A stretch of 64,000 nucleotides of DNA from Trypanosoma brucei gambiense DAL972. Lineage: Eukaryota > Euglenozoa > Kinetoplastea > Trypanosomatida > Trypanosomatidae. Position 1 is the first letter of the stretch. Each line of letters opens with the position of its first letter. Position numbers and translations under genes: made by a program. The DNA lies in contig NC_026741.1 of assembly GCF_000210295.1 (NCBI RefSeq), positions 682,001 through 746,000 of the forward strand, in the 5' to 3' direction. The notes beneath the pieces are model-generated. The model did not search any database and was not told the origin of the DNA. It saw nothing but the letters and a program-made list of their open reading frames with translations. This document shows positions 62,769 to 64,000 of the stretch, in pieces.

Positions 62769-64000
62769 ATGAAGAGAATCGTTGTACCCCATCGTTGGTC
62801 AGAAATGAATCGCGTCGAGCACCCTCCATTAATGATGAAGCAACTGTTTCAAGGTGTTTGTGGTGGATTACGCTGGCTGGAGACAAAGTCACTGGCTCAG
62901 TATTTGGCGGTGCGCGCCATCGAAGAGGGGTACCCCAGCACACCAGGTGTGCGCAAGGCGCTTCATGTAAAGAGGGCCCCCCTGCAAAAGAGGCGAGTGG
63001 TGCAGAGAAGCACAAAGTCAGCAACCGCAGCCTGTTCCTTGCCAACAACAGCGGCCCCAGCGCAACTTCCGCTTACTTCATCCTGTGATGCTCTAACCGT
63101 AACAGGGGGGCTCTCTCTGCAGGTGACGAAACAGAAGCGGCTGGTGTCTTATGACGTTTTGGACTGCACGCTCGGCAGCGGCTACCACGCCGGTGCTGTT
63201 CTTGAAAATGGTGGGCCGTACACCCGCGTTGTGGCGCTTGATTGCGACCACGACGCAATGCACGCGGCGAGGGATTTGGTTGAGGAGTTTGGTGGGGATC
63301 GGTTTCGCTTTTACTGTTGTAAGATGTCTGAGGCGAAGGCCATGTTCGGTGAGCGGTCTTTTGATGCTATCATGATCGACGGCGGGGTTTCAGATACGCA
63401 GTTGGAGGATCCTGAGCGTGGGTTTCTGCTGGATGATGAGGGCGGTCACCGCCTTGACATGCGCTTCGGGCCGCAGATGGGAGTAGGTGCACTCGAATAC
63501 CTTAATACTGTATCGCAGCATACGCTTGTTTCCTCGTTATTGGTCTACGGTCTCTTGGAGTACGGTCAAGCAATGAAGATGTCACGCGCGATAACCCGGC
63601 GAAAGCCGTTCGTGGATTCACGTGAAGTGCTTACCTGTATTGAACAAGCTGGAGATGAGCTACCGGAGGGGGGCTGGCGATCCCAAGGCAGCCGTCGCAA
63701 GTCGCCCATGTCGTGGAAGTTCCTCACCTCATTGCGATGCATAATAAACAACGAGATGTACGAGTTGAGGCAGGGCATTGAGAATGCGCTGTTAATGCTT
63801 CGGGATGATGGGCGTTTGGTGGTGTTCAGCCGCCTCCCGTGGGAAGAGCGGCTTGTGCGTGGCACTGTAGACGACCACCCCCATGCTTTGTTGTCCTATG
63901 TGGAGGATATATCGATCGATGACGTGCAAATATACGGCTTCACGCGCCATGCGAAGATGTGGGTCATTACCCGCGCCGCCTCGTCGGCGTACGCATTGAA
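62769..64000 (+). CDS. RsmH/MraW-type rRNA cytosine-N4 methyltransferase, cut by window end
   Basis: The frame opens at the ATG at 62769 and runs without a stop through the right edge, giving at least 410 residues. Family features: EHPPLMMKQLF near residue 17 (usual H-x-PVLL-x-E), VLDCTLGSGYHAGAVLENGG at about 128-147 (usual D-x-T-G-G-GH SAM loop), VVALDCDHDAM, then DAIMIDGGVSDTQLEDPERG with HRLDMRFG (usual DLG-x-SS-Q-D--RGFSF..PLDMRM). A later KFLTSLRCIINNEMYELRQG corresponds to the R-x-F-QALRI-x-VN-E-x helix. RsmH methylates C1402 of bacterial 16S rRNA; mitochondrial versions (METTL15) act on 12S rRNA. A roughly 90-residue insertion separates the first motif from the SAM loop. The second motif has GGVSD where bacterial enzymes have LG-x-SS. 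Confidence 0.87.
   Translation, partial: MKRIVVPHRWSEMNRVEHPPLMMKQLFQGVCGGLRWLETKSLAQYLAVRAIEEGYPSTPGVRKALHVKRAPLQKRRVVQRSTKSATAACSLPTTAAPAQLPLTSSCDALTVTGGLSLQVTKQKRLVSYDVLDCTLGSGYHAGAVLENGGPYTRVVALDCDHDAMHAARDLVEEFGGDRFRFYCCKMSEAKAMFGERSFDAIMIDGGVSDTQLEDPERGFLLDDEGGHRLDMRFGPQMGVGALEYLNTVSQHTLVSSLLVYGLLEYGQAMKMSRAITRRKPFVDSREVLTCIEQAGDELPEGGWRSQGSRRKSPMSWKFLTSLRCIINNEMYELRQGIENALLMLRDDGRLVVFSRLPWEERLVRGTVDDHPHALLSYVEDISIDDVQIYGFTRHAKMWVITRAASSAYAL

Overview
The window looks like nuclear DNA of an African trypanosome, most likely the Trypanosoma brucei group. Genes are intronless and lie in long same-strand runs. Pyrimidine tracts followed by AG, as used for spliced-leader acceptors, precede several starts. 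Recognised products include kinetoplastid coronin, a mitochondrial-type M17 aminopeptidase with a lysine-rich tail, mitochondrial ribosomal protein uS9m and a tandem EDEM-like mannosidase family. I believe this gene order matches T. brucei chromosome 8, but that is memory and was not checked by search.

Layout: one minus-strand gene (1071-4466) and a plus-strand run from 6453 to the right edge diverge from a 2 kb strand-switch region (4467-6452), the probable transcription start region. The plus run contains an EB1-like CH-domain protein; a tandem array of GH47 (EDEM-like) mannosidases at 9981-18364, with a 5'-truncated copy, three full-length copies (one crossing a 100-N assembly gap) and a 3'-truncated copy; an F-box-like/LRR protein; a SAMTOR/BMT2-like methyltransferase-fold protein; an HAD_SAK-type HAD protein; an Fhit-like HIT protein; 5-formyltetrahydrofolate cyclo-ligase; a CFAP97/Hemingway-like protein; a coiled-coil protein; a DEAD-box-like protein that has lost its catalytic motifs; a 6.6 kb stretch with no convincing gene; a TerB-like small protein; a membrane protein with chitobiase/hexosaminidase C-terminal-like repeats; the M17 aminopeptidase; a small membrane protein; a 1,303-residue protein with an FCP1-like phosphatase domain; a second small membrane protein; coronin; uS9m; a TMEM234-like protein; and the first 410 codons of an RsmH/MraW-type rRNA methyltransferase cut by the window end.

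Genes in such a run are co-transcribed but need not share function. Plausible themes are ER glycoprotein quality control (GH47 array), mitochondrial biogenesis (M17 peptidase, uS9m, RsmH-like) and cytoskeleton (EB1-like, CFAP97-like, coronin).

The most notable observation is in the GH47 array. Nearly identical copies differ in discrete, equal-length, in-frame blocks that occur in different combinations, as expected from segmental gene conversion. The blocks lie next to GH47 active-site elements. One variant looks EDEM-like and its alternative looks more like processing alpha-1,2-mannosidase I. Several start codons below were chosen at the first in-frame ATG.
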